Positions 9,000-19,243 of a DNA stretch of 64,000 bases are shown here, piece by piece. The notes beneath the pieces were generated by a model. It had not been told where the DNA came from. It ran no database searches and saw only the letters and a list, made by a program, of their open reading frames with translations. This DNA comes from Balneolaceae bacterium. GTDB lineage: Bacteria; Bacteroidota; Rhodothermia; Balneolales; Balneolaceae. Positions within the stretch are counted from its first letter, which is position 1. Every line of letters begins with the position of its first letter. The stretch is from contig JAEPNO010000002.1 in NCBI GenBank assembly GCA_017643365.1, positions 219,849 to 283,848 on the forward strand, written 5' to 3'. A program made the position numbers and the translations under genes.

Positions 9000-9569
9000 T
9001 TACCCAAACATTTTCAAGAAAAGAAAAACGAGCACGCCGGTAACCGAAACATACAACCAGATCGGAAAGGTCCACTTTGCAATTTTACGGTGACGAACGA
9101 ACTGTCCTGATAACGAGAAATAAAATGTGGTAAGAACTAGGGGCACCACAAATACCGAAAGCACAATATGAGTGATCAGAATGAAGAAGTAGATATATCT
9201 TACAAATCCTTCACCCATAAATTTAGTATCGCCAACGAAGGTGTGATAAACGATATAACTAACTAAGAAAAGTGCTGACGATATAAGTGCACTTATCATA
9301 TAGTTCATGTGTTTGTCGAACTGCTTTTTTCGGATCTCATTAAAACCGAGTAACAAAAACAATGTACTTAGTGCATTAAAGGTAGCATTGAGCGCAGAAA
9401 GGTTTTTTATCCAAGGTAACTCGGTAACCGAAGGCGGCTTAAAATAAATCAACCAAAAAAGCATAAGTACAGCCACAATGCTGATACTGATTATTGTAAT
9501 GATTGCCTTTTTCGAATCGATGCCTTGTAGCGCACGAGTTGAGTCGGGTAATTTGATGTCGTTTGCCAT
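9000..9569 (-). CDS. DUF420 membrane protein (CtaM/YozB-like)
   Basis: The 189-residue protein has five predicted membrane segments and conserved histidines (DKHMNYM, IVYHTF, ITHIVLS). This fits DUF420, whose Gram-positive member CtaM is needed for activity of heme-copper oxidases. It is divergent from the ACIII/caa3 operon and separated from it by 302 bp. That position supports a role in oxidase assembly, though this is inferred from family and context. Confidence 0.85.
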   Translation of the reverse strand: MANDIKLPDSTRALQGIDSKKAIITIISISIVAVLMLFWLIYFKPPSVTELPWIKNLSALNATFNALSTLFLLLGFNEIRKKQFDKHMNYMISALISSALFLVSYIVYHTFVGDTKFMGEGFVRYIYFFILITHIVLSVFVVPLVLTTFYFSLSGQFVRHRKIAKWTFPIWLYVSVTGVLVFLFLKMFG

Positions 9570-9871
9570 ATTATTTAGAGCAATTTCTGTAAATGAATTT
9601 CCTTTCCGTTGCTTCCCTTCAAGTTAATGAATCTTTAAACTAGATAAGGAAGTTCCTTAGTTAGCAAAGATTTTTTAACAATTGTTCTTATCTTGCCGAT
9701 AAGGCGGAAGACAAACAAAAACGGGTATTTGGTGAGGTTTATTTAGAACAGATTTAAATAAGCCAACAAGTCATCAATAAATACTATTCGTTCCAAATTT
9801 TCGATACTTTTGGCTCGCCTCAATTTGGAGGCATTACGCCGTGATAACTCAACAAAAATCAGCTAAAAAAT
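9570..9871. promoter_or_regulatory. 302-bp divergent intergenic region with an inverted repeat
   Basis: This region separates the DUF420 gene (leftward) from the respiratory operon (rightward) and must hold both promoters. It contains the inverted repeat CTTATC-TTGCC-GATAAG at 9687-9703, possibly an operator. TACTTTTG at 9805-9812 matches the Bacteroidota -7 consensus TAnnTTTG, about 60 bp before actA. I did not find a convincing -33 element at the standard spacing. Confidence 0.4.
9805..9812 (+). promoter_or_regulatory. Candidate -7 promoter box for the act-cox operon
   Basis: TACTTTTG fits TAnnTTTG, the -7 element recognised by the Bacteroidota primary sigma factor. Transcription would start near 9818, leaving a leader of about 54 bases before actA. 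No clear -33 box is visible, so this is tentative. Confidence 0.3.
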
Positions 9872-10516
9872 ATGGCGCAGATTTTCCCCAAGTGGACAAA
9901 TCAGGTTCCCCGACTGATATTAGTAGGACTAATTGTAACTGTAAACGTAGTTATTTTGGGAGTTTGGTATTTCTTTTCTCCAGAATACACCGATGTAGGT
10001 TACGCACCTGAACAACCCGTTCCATATTCACATCAAATACACGTGGACAAACTTGGCCTCGACTGCCAATACTGCCATACTTCTGTTTGGGATTCAAAGC
10101 AGGCTAACATCCCGCCTACTCAAACTTGTATGAACTGCCACAATCAAATTAAAACAGACAGCGAAAAACTTGCTCCTATCCGCGAAAGTTGGGAAACAGG
10201 CAAAGCTGTAGAATGGGTTCGTGTTCACAACCTTGCTGATTATGCTTATTTCAATCATGCTGCTCACGTAAATGTGGGTGTGGGGTGTGAAAGCTGCCAC
10301 GGCAGAATCGATAAAATGGAAGTGGTGTACCAAGCCGAGCCATTAAGCATGAGCTGGTGCCTTGATTGCCACAGAGAACCGGAAAAATATTTACGCCCGG
10401 TTGAAGAAGTAACAACCATGGGGTATGAAGTGGAAGACCAGCTTACTATTGGAGCAGAACTGGTTCGTAAAAACAACGTGAGCCCTCCCCAGTATTGTCA
10501 GGGCTGCCACTACTAA
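9872..10516 (+). CDS. actA: Alternative Complex III pentaheme cytochrome c subunit
   Basis: ActA is the multiheme cytochrome of the quinol:cytochrome c oxidoreductase ACIII, a substitute for the bc1 complex. One membrane segment (about residues 12-35) anchors a periplasmic domain with exactly five CXXCH sites, at about residues 65, 86, 139, 163 and 209, the last three residues from the C-terminal Tyr. It is the first gene of the operon. A putative -7 promoter element lies about 60 bp upstream. Confidence 0.95.
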   Translation: MAQIFPKWTNQVPRLILVGLIVTVNVVILGVWYFFSPEYTDVGYAPEQPVPYSHQIHVDKLGLDCQYCHTSVWDSKQANIPPTQTCMNCHNQIKTDSEKLAPIRESWETGKAVEWVRVHNLADYAYFNHAAHVNVGVGCESCHGRIDKMEVVYQAEPLSMSWCLDCHREPEKYLRPVEEVTTMGYEVEDQLTIGAELVRKNNVSPPQYCQGCHY

Positions 10517-10546
10517 ACCAAAGATTGTTGAATTTATAATCATCTG

Positions 10547-13500
10547 ATGAGCGAATTAACACAGAAAACATACTGGAAAAGCTTAAACGAGTTAGCTCAG
10601 AATAAAGAATATGAGAAATTCGTTGAGCGTGAATTTCCTGAAAACGCCACCGAATTAAGCGATGGCTTTTCGCGAAAGGGCTTTTTACGAGTGATGGGTG
10701 CAAGTATCGCACTAGCTGGATTTGCAGCATGCCGTCGCCCTGTTCAAAAAATTCTGCCTTACTCGAAACAACCTGAAGACATTGTACCCGGCATTCCTTT
10801 GTTTTATGCCTCTGCAATGCCGTTTCAAGGCAACTTAACCGGACTCGTGGTTGAAAATCACGAAGGACGTCCAACTAAAGTTGAAGGAAATGACCTTCAC
10901 CCGGCTTCCGGTGGAAATACGAATGCGTATCATCAGGCTTCTATTCTAGAGATGTACGATCCGGATCGTTCTAAATTCCCGGTTCGCAATGGTGCTAAAT
11001 CAAGTACCACAGATTTTCACAGCTTTGTAGCTGACTATTTCGCCGACACAAACAAACGTGTGGCGTTTATTTCTGAAGCCAATTCTTCGCCTACATATAA
11101 TGGTCTTAAAGAAGAAGCGCTTAACCGATTTGATAACGCTGAGTGGGTTACTTACGAACCATTTGGCGAAGACAATGCCATTGAAGGAAACAATATCGCT
11201 TTTGGGCGACGTGTTCGTACGCATTACAATTTCACGAATGCGGATATTATTGTATCGCTCGATGACGATTTCCTTGCCCCTACTCATCCAAACAATGTTG
11301 AGTATGCAAAACAGGTAACTTTCAGAAGAAAAGTAACCAGCCAGCAAGATACGATGAACCGTATCTATTCTGTTGAAAATGGATTTACTATTACCGGATC
11401 ATATGCTGATCACCGCAAGAGAGTAAAAGCTAGTGAAATGGCTGATTTCGCCAATGCTCTAGCCGCAACTCTTTCTAGCAGAATCAGTGGTTTAAACAGC
11501 TTTGCATCGGTAAATAACAAATTTACAGGCAGTGAGTTCATCACTGTTTTAGCTGATGACCTTGCTTCAAACGCCGGTCGTTCAGCAGTTTCTCTTGGAT
11601 TTGACTACGCTCCTGAAGTTCATGCAGTGGTAGCAGCTATTAATAGTGCTCTTGACAATTACGGCACTGCTGTAAACCTGCTTCAGGTTCCTCATTTTGA
11701 TAATCAAAACAACAAAACAGCTTTCGCCAACTTAGTTAGTTCTATCAGCGATGGTAATTTTGATGCAGTTGTGATTATCGGGGCAAACCCTGCACTTACA
11801 GCTCCGGCTGATTTAAACTTTACAGAAGCTCTATCAGGAGCTGACGAAGTATTCCATCTCTCTACTTATAATGACGAAACTGCTAAAACGGCCAGCTGGC
11901 ATGTTGCGCGTTCACATTATTTAGAAGCATGGGGCGATGGTTACTCGTTTAGTGGTGCACGAGCTGTGATTCAGCCTCAGATTCAACCATTACACGATTC
12001 TTTATCTGAAATTGAGTTTTTAGGAGCCATAACAAACGCCGGTAAAATTTCCGGCTATGATATGGTTCGTGAGACGTTCAGCAGTTTTTACTCTAGAAAT
12101 TTCGAAAATCGCTGGTTAGACATCCTCCATGATGGAATTGATGTAACCGATGGCTTTTCAACTGCAAATCGTTCTGCACGCAATGTTTCTCCAGCTCCAT
12201 CTACGACAATCAACGAGATTGAAGTAGTAATCAAGCCGGATAACTCGGTGTACGATGGACGTTTCGCTAACTTAGGTTGGTTGCAAGAGCTTCCCGATCC
12301 GATTACGAAAATCACATGGGATAACGTAGCTCTACTAAGTCCTGCAACTGCTGAGTCTTTAGGAATCAGCACTGATGACTATTTAGGAAAAGCTAAGCAA
12401 CCCGTTTTAAATATTGCGGTAAACGGCACTCCAATCAAATTAGCTGCCTGGGTTCAACCGGGCCATGCTGACGATTCAATCACCGTTCATACGGGATACG
12501 GTCGCGAAGGAATTGGCCGTGTAGCTGATGTAAGCTCAGAAAGCTCGCAGTTACTTGATCCTGAAACAACTTCCGGCGGAGTTAATGTTTATCCGATCAG
12601 AACTTCGTCATCTATGCTGTTTGCTCAGGCAGGTGTAAGCGTAACCGGCGAAAAATATCCGATTGCTTGTGTTCAAGATCACCACAGCCTTGAAGGCCGT
12701 GACATGTACCGACAGGCAACTTTAGCTAAGTACAAAGAAAAAGCTGACTACGCTTCTTTCGAATCGATTCATAAGTATGCAGTTCCCGGAATGGCTGAAG
12801 CTGCTGAGCTTGGCGAAGATCAACCCATTTCATTATTTAACGAACAAACCGCAGTAGAAGGCGAACCTCAATGGGGTATGGCCATCGACTTGAATGCGTG
12901 CTTTGGTTGCGGCGTTTGTATTATCGCTTGTCAATCAGAAAACAACATTCCGGTTATTGGAAAGCGTGAAGTTGAGCGTGGCCGTGAAATGCATTGGATC
13001 AGAAATGATCGCTATTACATGGGCGACAAAGAAAATCCACAAGCTGTACACCAGCCGGTGCCTTGTATGCATTGCGAATTAGCGCCATGTGAGCAGGTTT
13101 GTCCGGTTGCAGCAACTACGCATAGTGATGATGGAATGAACCAAATGACGTACAACCGTTGTATCGGTACTCGTTACTGTGCGAATAACTGTCCGTTTAA
13201 AGTTCGTCGATTCAACTTCTTCAACTATCCGAAAGAGTATTTAACCAGCGGTGAAGATCCGGATATCATCCAAATGGCGATGAACCCTGAGGTAACTGTT
13301 CGTTTCATAGGGGTAATGGAAAAATGTACTTACTGTGTACAACGTGTAAATCGCGAGAAAATCAGCGCCAAGATCGAAACCGGTTCACCAAAACCAGCTG
13401 ATGGCACCGTTCAAACAGCATGCCAGCAAGCTTGCCCGGCTGACGCAATTTATTTCGGTGATTTGACCGACGAAAACAGCGAAGTAACGAAAATGAAACG

Positions 13501-13624
13501 TAACGAGCGTAACTACTTAATGCTTGAAGAGCTGAATGTACGCCCACGAACTTCTTATATCGCCAAATTGACGAACCCAAACCCAGCTTTGGTGAAAGAA
13601 ACTAACGAGGAATACGCCCAATAA
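10547..13624 (+). CDS. actB: Alternative Complex III molybdopterin-like/iron-sulfur subunit
   Basis: This 1025-residue protein fuses a molybdopterin-oxidoreductase-like N-terminal part with a ferredoxin-type C-terminal part. Near the N-terminus, [21 protein letters not shown] is a Tat-like segment ending in a Cys that could be lipidated. Cysteine clusters for several iron-sulfur centres begin at about residues 785 (CFGCGVC), 840 (CMHCELAPC), 872 (CIGTRYC), 927 (CTYC) and 959 (CQQAC). In ACIII the first part carries no molybdenum cofactor and the iron-sulfur part passes electrons. It lies between actA and actC. Confidence 0.95.
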   Translation: MSELTQKTYWKSLNELAQNKEYEKFVEREFPENATELSDGFSRKGFLRVMGASIALAGFAACRRPVQKILPYSKQPEDIVPGIPLFYASAMPFQGNLTGLVVENHEGRPTKVEGNDLHPASGGNTNAYHQASILEMYDPDRSKFPVRNGAKSSTTDFHSFVADYFADTNKRVAFISEANSSPTYNGLKEEALNRFDNAEWVTYEPFGEDNAIEGNNIAFGRRVRTHYNFTNADIIVSLDDDFLAPTHPNNVEYAKQVTFRRKVTSQQDTMNRIYSVENGFTITGSYADHRKRVKASEMADFANALAATLSSRISGLNSFASVNNKFTGSEFITVLADDLASNAGRSAVSLGFDYAPEVHAVVAAINSALDNYGTAVNLLQVPHFDNQNNKTAFANLVSSISDGNFDAVVIIGANPALTAPADLNFTEALSGADEVFHLSTYNDETAKTASWHVARSHYLEAWGDGYSFSGARAVIQPQIQPLHDSLSEIEFLGAITNAGKISGYDMVRETFSSFYSRNFENRWLDILHDGIDVTDGFSTANRSARNVSPAPSTTINEIEVVIKPDNSVYDGRFANLGWLQELPDPITKITWDNVALLSPATAESLGISTDDYLGKAKQPVLNIAVNGTPIKLAAWVQPGHADDSITVHTGYGREGIGRVADVSSESSQLLDPETTSGGVNVYPIRTSSSMLFAQAGVSVTGEKYPIACVQDHHSLEGRDMYRQATLAKYKEKADYASFESIHKYAVPGMAEAAELGEDQPISLFNEQTAVEGEPQWGMAIDLNACFGCGVCIIACQSENNIPVIGKREVERGREMHWIRNDRYYMGDKENPQAVHQPVPCMHCELAPCEQVCPVAATTHSDDGMNQMTYNRCIGTRYCANNCPFKVRRFNFFNYPKEYLTSGEDPDIIQMAMNPEVTVRFIGVMEKCTYCVQRVNREKISAKIETGSPKPADGTVQTACQQACPADAIYFGDLTDENSEVTKMKRNERNYLMLEELNVRPRTSYIAKLTNPNPALVKETNEEYAQ

Positions 13625-15051
13625 TGAGTAAATACGAATACATACCAGAGCCAGCACTTGTTAAAGGCAATCATGACTTTGCGAGTATTACTAAACTAGT
13701 TACTGATGTAAACCTCCGCCCTACTCCAAAAAATTGGTATCTGGCAATGTTGCCGGCTAACGCCCTTCTTGGATTACTTCTTGTATCTATCGGATACTTG
13801 ATTTGGGAAGGAACCGGTATCTGGGGATTAAATAACCCGGTAGGTTGGGGTTGGGCGATTATCAACTTCGTATGGTGGGTTGGTATTGGTCACGCAGGAA
13901 CCTTGATTTCTGCCATCTTATTCCTCTTCCGACAGGATTGGAGAACGGCTATTAACCGTTTTGCCGAAGCCATGACCATCTTTGCCGTAATGTGTGCCGG
14001 TGTATTTCCGGCCATTCACGTTGGTCGTATTTGGGTGATTTACTGGGTATTTCCGGTACCAAATCAAATGGCGATGTGGCCAAACTTCAACTCTCCACTT
14101 CTATGGGATGTGTTTGCAGTTTCCACCTACTTTACAGTATCCTTACTATTCTGGTACGTTGGTTTAGTACCTGATTTAGCTACACTTCGCGACAAGGCAA
14201 CTGATAAAATCAGAAAAGTAGCTTACGGTTTATTCGCCCTTGGTTGGACAGGCTCTAGCCGCGCTTGGTGGAACTACGAAAAAGCGTACATGATCCTTGC
14301 CGGTCTTGCTACACCACTGGTACTTTCGGTACACACTATTGTATCCTTTGACTTCGCGGTTTCAATGATTCCTGGATGGCACACCACGATTTTCCCACCG
14401 TACTTCGTAGCCGGTGCGATTTTCTCCGGATTTGCGATGGTACTCACCTTGATGATTGTTGCCCGTAAGATTTACGGCATGAAAGACATCATGACCGACG
14501 ATCACATGGAAAAAATGAACATCATTATTATGGTAACCGGCTCGATGGTTGGCTTTGCCTACATGATGGAATTCTTCATCGCCTGGTATAGCGGTGTTGA
14601 ATACGAAAAAGCAATTTTTATGCTTCGTGCAACCGGACCTTATGCATGGGCATACTGGATCATGATGTTCTGTAACGTGATTTCACCACAAGTTTTCTGG
14701 TTTAAAAAATTACGTCGAAGCGTTGGCTTCACCTTCTTTATCTCGATTGTAGTAAATATTGGTATGTGGTTCGAGCGTTTTGTAATCACCGTTACTTCGC
14801 TTTCTACCGATTACCTTCCATCTTCTTGGGATTACTACTCGCCAACAGCATGGGACGTTTTAACTTACGTAGGTACATTTGGGTTATTCTTTACCATGTT
14901 CCTATTGTTCTTACGCTTCTTGCCTATGATCGCGATTGCAGAGGTGAAATTAGTAATGCCTCAAGGTGATCCACACAATTATGATGATGAAACACAGGAG
15001 TATCATCTACATGTTGAAGAAGTACCACAACCTAAAGCAGTAAAGGCCTAA
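13624..15051 (+). CDS. actC: Alternative Complex III NrfD/PsrC-like quinone-site membrane subunit
   Basis: The 475-residue protein is strongly hydrophobic, with about ten membrane segments, and matches the NrfD/PsrC family. In ACIII this subunit holds the quinol oxidation site. Its ATG overlaps the last base of the actB stop codon, so translation is coupled. The C-terminal 30 residues are polar and acidic. Confidence 0.95.
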   Translation: MSKYEYIPEPALVKGNHDFASITKLVTDVNLRPTPKNWYLAMLPANALLGLLLVSIGYLIWEGTGIWGLNNPVGWGWAIINFVWWVGIGHAGTLISAILFLFRQDWRTAINRFAEAMTIFAVMCAGVFPAIHVGRIWVIYWVFPVPNQMAMWPNFNSPLLWDVFAVSTYFTVSLLFWYVGLVPDLATLRDKATDKIRKVAYGLFALGWTGSSRAWWNYEKAYMILAGLATPLVLSVHTIVSFDFAVSMIPGWHTTIFPPYFVAGAIFSGFAMVLTLMIVARKIYGMKDIMTDDHMEKMNIIIMVTGSMVGFAYMMEFFIAWYSGVEYEKAIFMLRATGPYAWAYWIMMFCNVISPQVFWFKKLRRSVGFTFFISIVVNIGMWFERFVITVTSLSTDYLPSSWDYYSPTAWDVLTYVGTFGLFFTMFLLFLRFLPMIAIAEVKLVMPQGDPHNYDDETQEYHLHVEEVPQPKAVKA

Positions 15052-15055
15052 GAGA

Positions 15056-15604
15056 ATGAGTACTACAGAATCAAAAAATCTTTACGGTATACTAGCCGAG
15101 TTCAAAAACCCAAAAGCATTGGTTGATGCCTCTGCAAAGGTAGTTGAAGCAGGTTACGATAAATTCGACACGTACACACCATTTCCGGTTCACGGAATTG
15201 ATAAAGCAATGAATTTACCTAAATCAAAATTGGGTTACATCGTGTTTGGGCATGCACTACTAGGTTTTTCAGGTGCAATCGCCATGATGTATTTCATGTC
15301 GGTAATTGATTACCAAATCAACATCAGTGGTAAACCATTCTTCAATGCTCCGGCTTGGGTTCCAATCACTTTTGAGCTTACCGTATTACTTTCGGCCTTT
15401 GGAGCAGTATTTGGCATGTTCTTTTTAAATGGACTTCCAAAACTAAGCAATCCACTTTTCGAAGTAGAGCGTTTTAAGAAAGCTACCGACGACGGTTTCT
15501 TTGTATGCATCGAAGCAAAAGACAGTAAATTTCAGGCCGACTTAGTTCGACAGTTATTCGAAGAAGCAGGTGCTACGCATATTGAGGAAGTTTATGAGCA
15601 GTAA
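15056..15604 (+). CDS. actD: Alternative Complex III subunit ActD (DUF3341)
   Basis: At 182 residues, with two membrane segments (about 60-85 and 100-125) between soluble ends, this is a typical ActD. The N-terminal part (YGILAEFKNPKALVDA, PFPVHGIDKAM) carries the family signature. It begins four bases after the actC stop. Confidence 0.93.
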   Translation: MSTTESKNLYGILAEFKNPKALVDASAKVVEAGYDKFDTYTPFPVHGIDKAMNLPKSKLGYIVFGHALLGFSGAIAMMYFMSVIDYQINISGKPFFNAPAWVPITFELTVLLSAFGAVFGMFFLNGLPKLSNPLFEVERFKKATDDGFFVCIEAKDSKFQADLVRQLFEEAGATHIEEVYEQ

Positions 15605-15626
15605 TCAGTTTAAAATATCAACATTT

Positions 15627-16634
15627 ATGAATACGAAGGGCTTAGGTAAAGCCGGTGGTGTATTGTTAGTAGGTTTGATGTTAAGTGGCTGCCGTGGCAC
15701 CATTTCAGAAAAACCACCTATCCACCCTAACATGAATATGGATCAGCAACCACGTGTTGAGGCTCAGGAAGTAAATAACTTCTTCGAAGATGGTCGCGCA
15801 ATGCGACAGCCCGTTGAAGGTACAGTTGCTCGTGGTTTCCGTAAGTCGGATGCTGCTTATTACGAAGGCGTTGACGAAAATGGCGATTGGATTTCTGAAA
15901 CTCCGGTTGAATTAACAAGAGCATTACTCTACCGTGGACAAGAACGATACAACGTGTATTGCACTCCATGCCATGGCATTACCGGCGATGGACAAGGTAT
16001 CATCATGACTGGTCAATACGGTTATGTTCCTGCTCCAACATTCCATCAAGATCGTTTACGCGAAGCACCGGATGGCGAGATTTACTCTGCAATTTACAAC
16101 GGCGTTCGAAACATGCCGTCGTATGCGCATCAAGTTCCTGTAGAAGACCGATGGGCTATTGTTTCTTACATCCGAGCACTCCAAGCTAGCCAAAATGTAT
16201 CGGAAGAAGACATCGCTAATTACGATATCGACCTTGATGAGTTAAAAGCAGAGTTTTCGGCTGTTGCAGAAGCAGAAGCTGAGTTTGAAGCTGCAAAAGA
16301 AGCTCAAAGCGCAGATGTTGAAGCTACCGCTGATCTTGGTAAAGAAATTATCACACAATACGCTTGTGGCGCTTGCCATAATGTTACTGGTGATCCGGGT
16401 GGAATTGGCCCAACGTGGAAAAACTTATTCGGTAGCGAAGCGGAAGTAGTAACCGAAGATGGTAGCCGAACTACAGTAACAAAAGATGCTGATTATATTA
16501 TCGAATCTACTGTGTATCCAGAGGCAAAGAAAACTGCCGGTTACGAAAATAGTGTAATGGTTGCTTATGATTACTTAGCTGAGCACGAATTGCAGTCTAT
16601 CGTAGAATACATCAAAACACTGAGCGACAATTAA
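15627..16634 (+). CDS. actE: Alternative Complex III cytochrome c subunit, diheme form with a CoxB-like C-terminal domain
   Basis: I chose the ATG at 15627 because it gives a clean lipoprotein signal (MNTKGLGKAGGVLLVGLMLSGC, lipobox LSGC, Cys22). ATG 15594 and GTG 15570 would start inside actD. The first cytochrome domain has CTPCH near residue 112, the expected ActE heme. An Ala/Glu-rich linker (about residues 200-235) joins it to a second domain with CGACH near residue 247. This second domain shares IGPTxK, DGS, YPxxKxxAGYxN and IEYxKT with the C-terminal domain of CoxB in the same operon. ActE is usually monoheme, so this looks like a fusion. Confidence 0.9.
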   Translation: MNTKGLGKAGGVLLVGLMLSGCRGTISEKPPIHPNMNMDQQPRVEAQEVNNFFEDGRAMRQPVEGTVARGFRKSDAAYYEGVDENGDWISETPVELTRALLYRGQERYNVYCTPCHGITGDGQGIIMTGQYGYVPAPTFHQDRLREAPDGEIYSAIYNGVRNMPSYAHQVPVEDRWAIVSYIRALQASQNVSEEDIANYDIDLDELKAEFSAVAEAEAEFEAAKEAQSADVEATADLGKEIITQYACGACHNVTGDPGGIGPTWKNLFGSEAEVVTEDGSRTTVTKDADYIIESTVYPEAKKTAGYENSVMVAYDYLAEHELQSIVEYIKTLSDN

Positions 16635-16655
16635 GATTTTTGGAAAACCAGTACA

Positions 16656-17870
16656 ATGAGTCATAAACCTACAATAACCGATTCTTTACAATTTCCAGCA
16701 GATAGCAAGATTCCACGTGTTCTTCTAATTGTTGGAGCTGTTGGATTGTTAGCCACAGCGATTGGTTTCGCAACTGATTTAGAGCAGTCTCTTTACTCTT
16801 ATTTAGTAAGCTTTGTATTCTTTACGGGCATCGGCCTCGCATCTGTGTTTATGGTGATGTTTCATCATATCACGAAATCGAAATGGGGCGTTGTTGTTCG
16901 CCGTATTCCTGAAACTTTTGGTGGAAATTTAAAATGGTGGTCGCTTGCCTTCTTGCCAATTCTTGGTGGGATGACAGTTTTATACCATCACTGGACCGAT
17001 CCAACTCTATTCGATCCATCTTCTGCTAATTTCGATTATATCGTAGCAAAAAAAGAGTCTTACTTAAATGTACCTTTCTTCATTATTCGCCAGGTTATTT
17101 ACTTCGCAATTTGGGGATATGTAGGTCACAAATTATACAAAGCATCTGTAGAGCTTGAGAAAACCGGCGATTGGGGCATCACAACCTTAATGCGTAAAAT
17201 CAGTGCTCCTGCTATTCCATTATTCGGTTTATCTATCGCCTTTGCAAGCTTCGATTGGTTAATGTCGCTTGATCCACACTGGTTCTCTACCATGTTTGGT
17301 GTTTACTTTTTTGCAATCAGTTTCCAGAGTTTCTGGGCAATTATGATTTTGATGGTGTTCTTCCTTCAATCACGAGGATTGCTTAAAAACACGATTGGTC
17401 AGGTTCACATCTATGATCTAGGCGCTTGGTTATTCGCATTCACTGTATTTTATGCATACATCGCATTTAGCCAGTTCTTATTAATCTATTACGCTAACCT
17501 TCCGGAAGAAACCCTTTGGTTTTACGAGCGATTAGAAGGTAGCTGGAAATACATTGCTTACGGATTATTACTATTCCGTTTTGTACTTCCATTCCTAACA
17601 CTACTAAACAGAGAGCAAAAGCATAGAAAGAATGTGCTTCGCTTTGTAGCTATCGTAGTAGTGATTATGCACTATCTAGAAATTTACTGGATTGCAATGC
17701 CGATGCTAAGTGAGCACGGTATCAACTTCTCTTGGATCGATTTAACATCGTTCTTTGGTCTTGGAGGAATCTTCTTCTGGATGTTCTTCAAAAAATTTCA
17801 GCAAAACAGCATGATCCCTGAAAATGATCCAAAATTGGATGCATGCTTAGAAAAAACGTATCACCAATAA
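16656..17870 (+). CDS. actF: Alternative Complex III membrane subunit ActF
   Basis: The 404-residue protein has about ten membrane segments and resembles ActC in topology but is more divergent. That is the usual picture for ActF, the structural partner of ActC. It follows actE by 21 bp. The C-terminal tail after the last helix is short. Confidence 0.93.
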   Translation: MSHKPTITDSLQFPADSKIPRVLLIVGAVGLLATAIGFATDLEQSLYSYLVSFVFFTGIGLASVFMVMFHHITKSKWGVVVRRIPETFGGNLKWWSLAFLPILGGMTVLYHHWTDPTLFDPSSANFDYIVAKKESYLNVPFFIIRQVIYFAIWGYVGHKLYKASVELEKTGDWGITTLMRKISAPAIPLFGLSIAFASFDWLMSLDPHWFSTMFGVYFFAISFQSFWAIMILMVFFLQSRGLLKNTIGQVHIYDLGAWLFAFTVFYAYIAFSQFLLIYYANLPEETLWFYERLEGSWKYIAYGLLLFRFVLPFLTLLNREQKHRKNVLRFVAIVVVIMHYLEIYWIAMPMLSEHGINFSWIDLTSFFGLGGIFFWMFFKKFQQNSMIPENDPKLDACLEKTYHQ

Positions 17871-17882
17871 TCCTGTTTTAGA

Positions 17883-18401
17883 ATGTCATCAACACACACT
17901 GCAGAGTTTAAAGCGAAAGTTGCCCTTGAAGCACTTTCTGGTAACAAAGACTCAGTTTCTGAGGTTGCAGCCAAATATGATGTAACTACTGCCGAAGTAG
18001 AAGCATGGGTGAGCGAACTTCAAGGTAATGCAACCGCTGCTTTTGGCGGAAGCGATCAGGGACAAGTTATCGATGTAGAAATCGAATCTGACAACGACGC
18101 TTTTGTACATGCCGTAAATTACGGTGTAGAAGATGAAGGCTTAAACATGCCCTCAATCTATATGTGGTCGGGAATTGGAATTGTTGCCGTTGTTGTATTT
18201 ATCGCTGTGCTCATCCCTTTTGCACAGTATTCATTAAATAATGCGAAAGAAAATGCGAATGTAACTTCATCGTACTACGAGATCGAAAAATTGACGCAGG
18301 AAGCTGACGAACGATTGAACAGCTATGGTGTTGTAGATCTTGAAGAAGGTGTTTATCGCATTCCTATCGACGAGGCCATTAATACACTAGCTGTAGATTA
18401 A
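17883..18401 (+). CDS. Small membrane protein with an IS3 OrfA-like helix-turn-helix domain
   Basis: The first 48 residues (HTAEFKAKVALEALSGN, then SEVAAKYDVTTAEVEAWVSEL) closely resemble the helix-turn-helix of IS3-family transposase OrfA (HTH_Tnp_1). Instead of a transposase partner there is an acidic linker, one membrane segment at about residues 98-120, and a C-terminal tail with LNSYGVVDLEEGVYRIPID. The gene is fully embedded between actF and the SCO1 gene with 12- and 14-bp gaps, so it is an operon member, not an insertion. I infer a small accessory subunit of ACIII or caa3. The function of the HTH part is unknown. Confidence 0.75.
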   Translation: MSSTHTAEFKAKVALEALSGNKDSVSEVAAKYDVTTAEVEAWVSELQGNATAAFGGSDQGQVIDVEIESDNDAFVHAVNYGVEDEGLNMPSIYMWSGIGIVAVVVFIAVLIPFAQYSLNNAKENANVTSSYYEIEKLTQEADERLNSYGVVDLEEGVYRIPIDEAINTLAVD

Positions 18402-18415
18402 TTACTAATTCATTT

Positions 18416-19243
18416 ATGAAACGAATTGCACTGTTAACTTTCTTAGCAGTGCTTTCTTCTTTTAGTCACCTAAGCGCACAGCTTAACCGTGAACAACCCG
18501 AAGCACTGCAAAGCGTTGGAATAAACGAAAATCTGGGAGCTACTCTCCCCTTGGATACACGCTTTGCAACAAGTGATGGAGATAGTGTATCGCTTGCCGA
18601 TTTATTCGAAGATGGCAAACCCGTTTTATTAAATCCGTTGTATTACGATTGCCCCATGTTGTGTGGACTTGTAATCGACGGAGTGCTCGATGTTGCCAAT
18701 AATTTAGCTTGGGCTCCCGGCAACGAATACACCATTATTTCTTTTAGTATCGATCCCTCTGAGGATCACACTTTAGCCGCAGAATATAAAAGCCGATACC
18801 TCGATCAACTAAACAAATCTGACGCACAAGATGGCTGGTATTTTTTAACTGGAAATAAAAAAAATATTCAGCATTTAGTTAATGCTGTCGGCTTTGAAAT
18901 TAACGAAATTGAAGACACCGGAGAGTTCGCTCATGCCGCCGCAATCATGCTTATTAGCCCAAATGGCGTAATAACTCGCTATCTTTATGGCATCCAGTAT
19001 GATGAGTTTAATGTACGAAGCGCACTATATGAAGCAGCTGACGGAAAGATCGGAAATACACTCACAAAAGTGCTTATGTACTGCTATCAGTACGATCCGG
19101 ATTCCAACAGCTATGTTCCATTTGCGATAAATATTATGAAGCTTGGTGGTTTGGCTACACTCTTATTTCTTGGTATCTTCATAGGCCTTTTATGGCTACG
19201 TGAAAGAAGGAAAAAACAAACATCTAATATCGATTTCCAATAA
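18416..19243 (+). CDS. SCO1/SenC family copper chaperone
   Basis: SCO proteins deliver copper to the CuA site of cytochrome c oxidase subunit II. A signal peptide (MKRIALLTFLAVLSS...LSA) leads into a thioredoxin-like domain with the copper-binding CPMLC (about residue 80) and the His in FAHAAAIML. A C-terminal membrane segment (about residues 243-262) followed by RERRKK anchors it. Its stop overlaps the coxB start, as expected for a dedicated CuA loader. Confidence 0.93.
   Translation: MKRIALLTFLAVLSSFSHLSAQLNREQPEALQSVGINENLGATLPLDTRFATSDGDSVSLADLFEDGKPVLLNPLYYDCPMLCGLVIDGVLDVANNLAWAPGNEYTIISFSIDPSEDHTLAAEYKSRYLDQLNKSDAQDGWYFLTGNKKNIQHLVNAVGFEINEIEDTGEFAHAAAIMLISPNGVITRYLYGIQYDEFNVRSALYEAADGKIGNTLTKVLMYCYQYDPDSNSYVPFAINIMKLGGLATLLFLGIFIGLLWLRERRKKQTSNIDFQ

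Noticed and set aside
15570-15626. Upstream GTG and ATG starts for actE
   Set aside because: They lie within or overlap the end of actD and would bury the lipoprotein signal. The ATG at 15627 gives a canonical lipobox.
17883-18401. Transposase gene or insertion-sequence remnant
   Set aside because: Only the HTH resembles OrfA. There is no OrfB, no terminal inverted repeat and no target duplication, and the gene is intact within the operon spacing.
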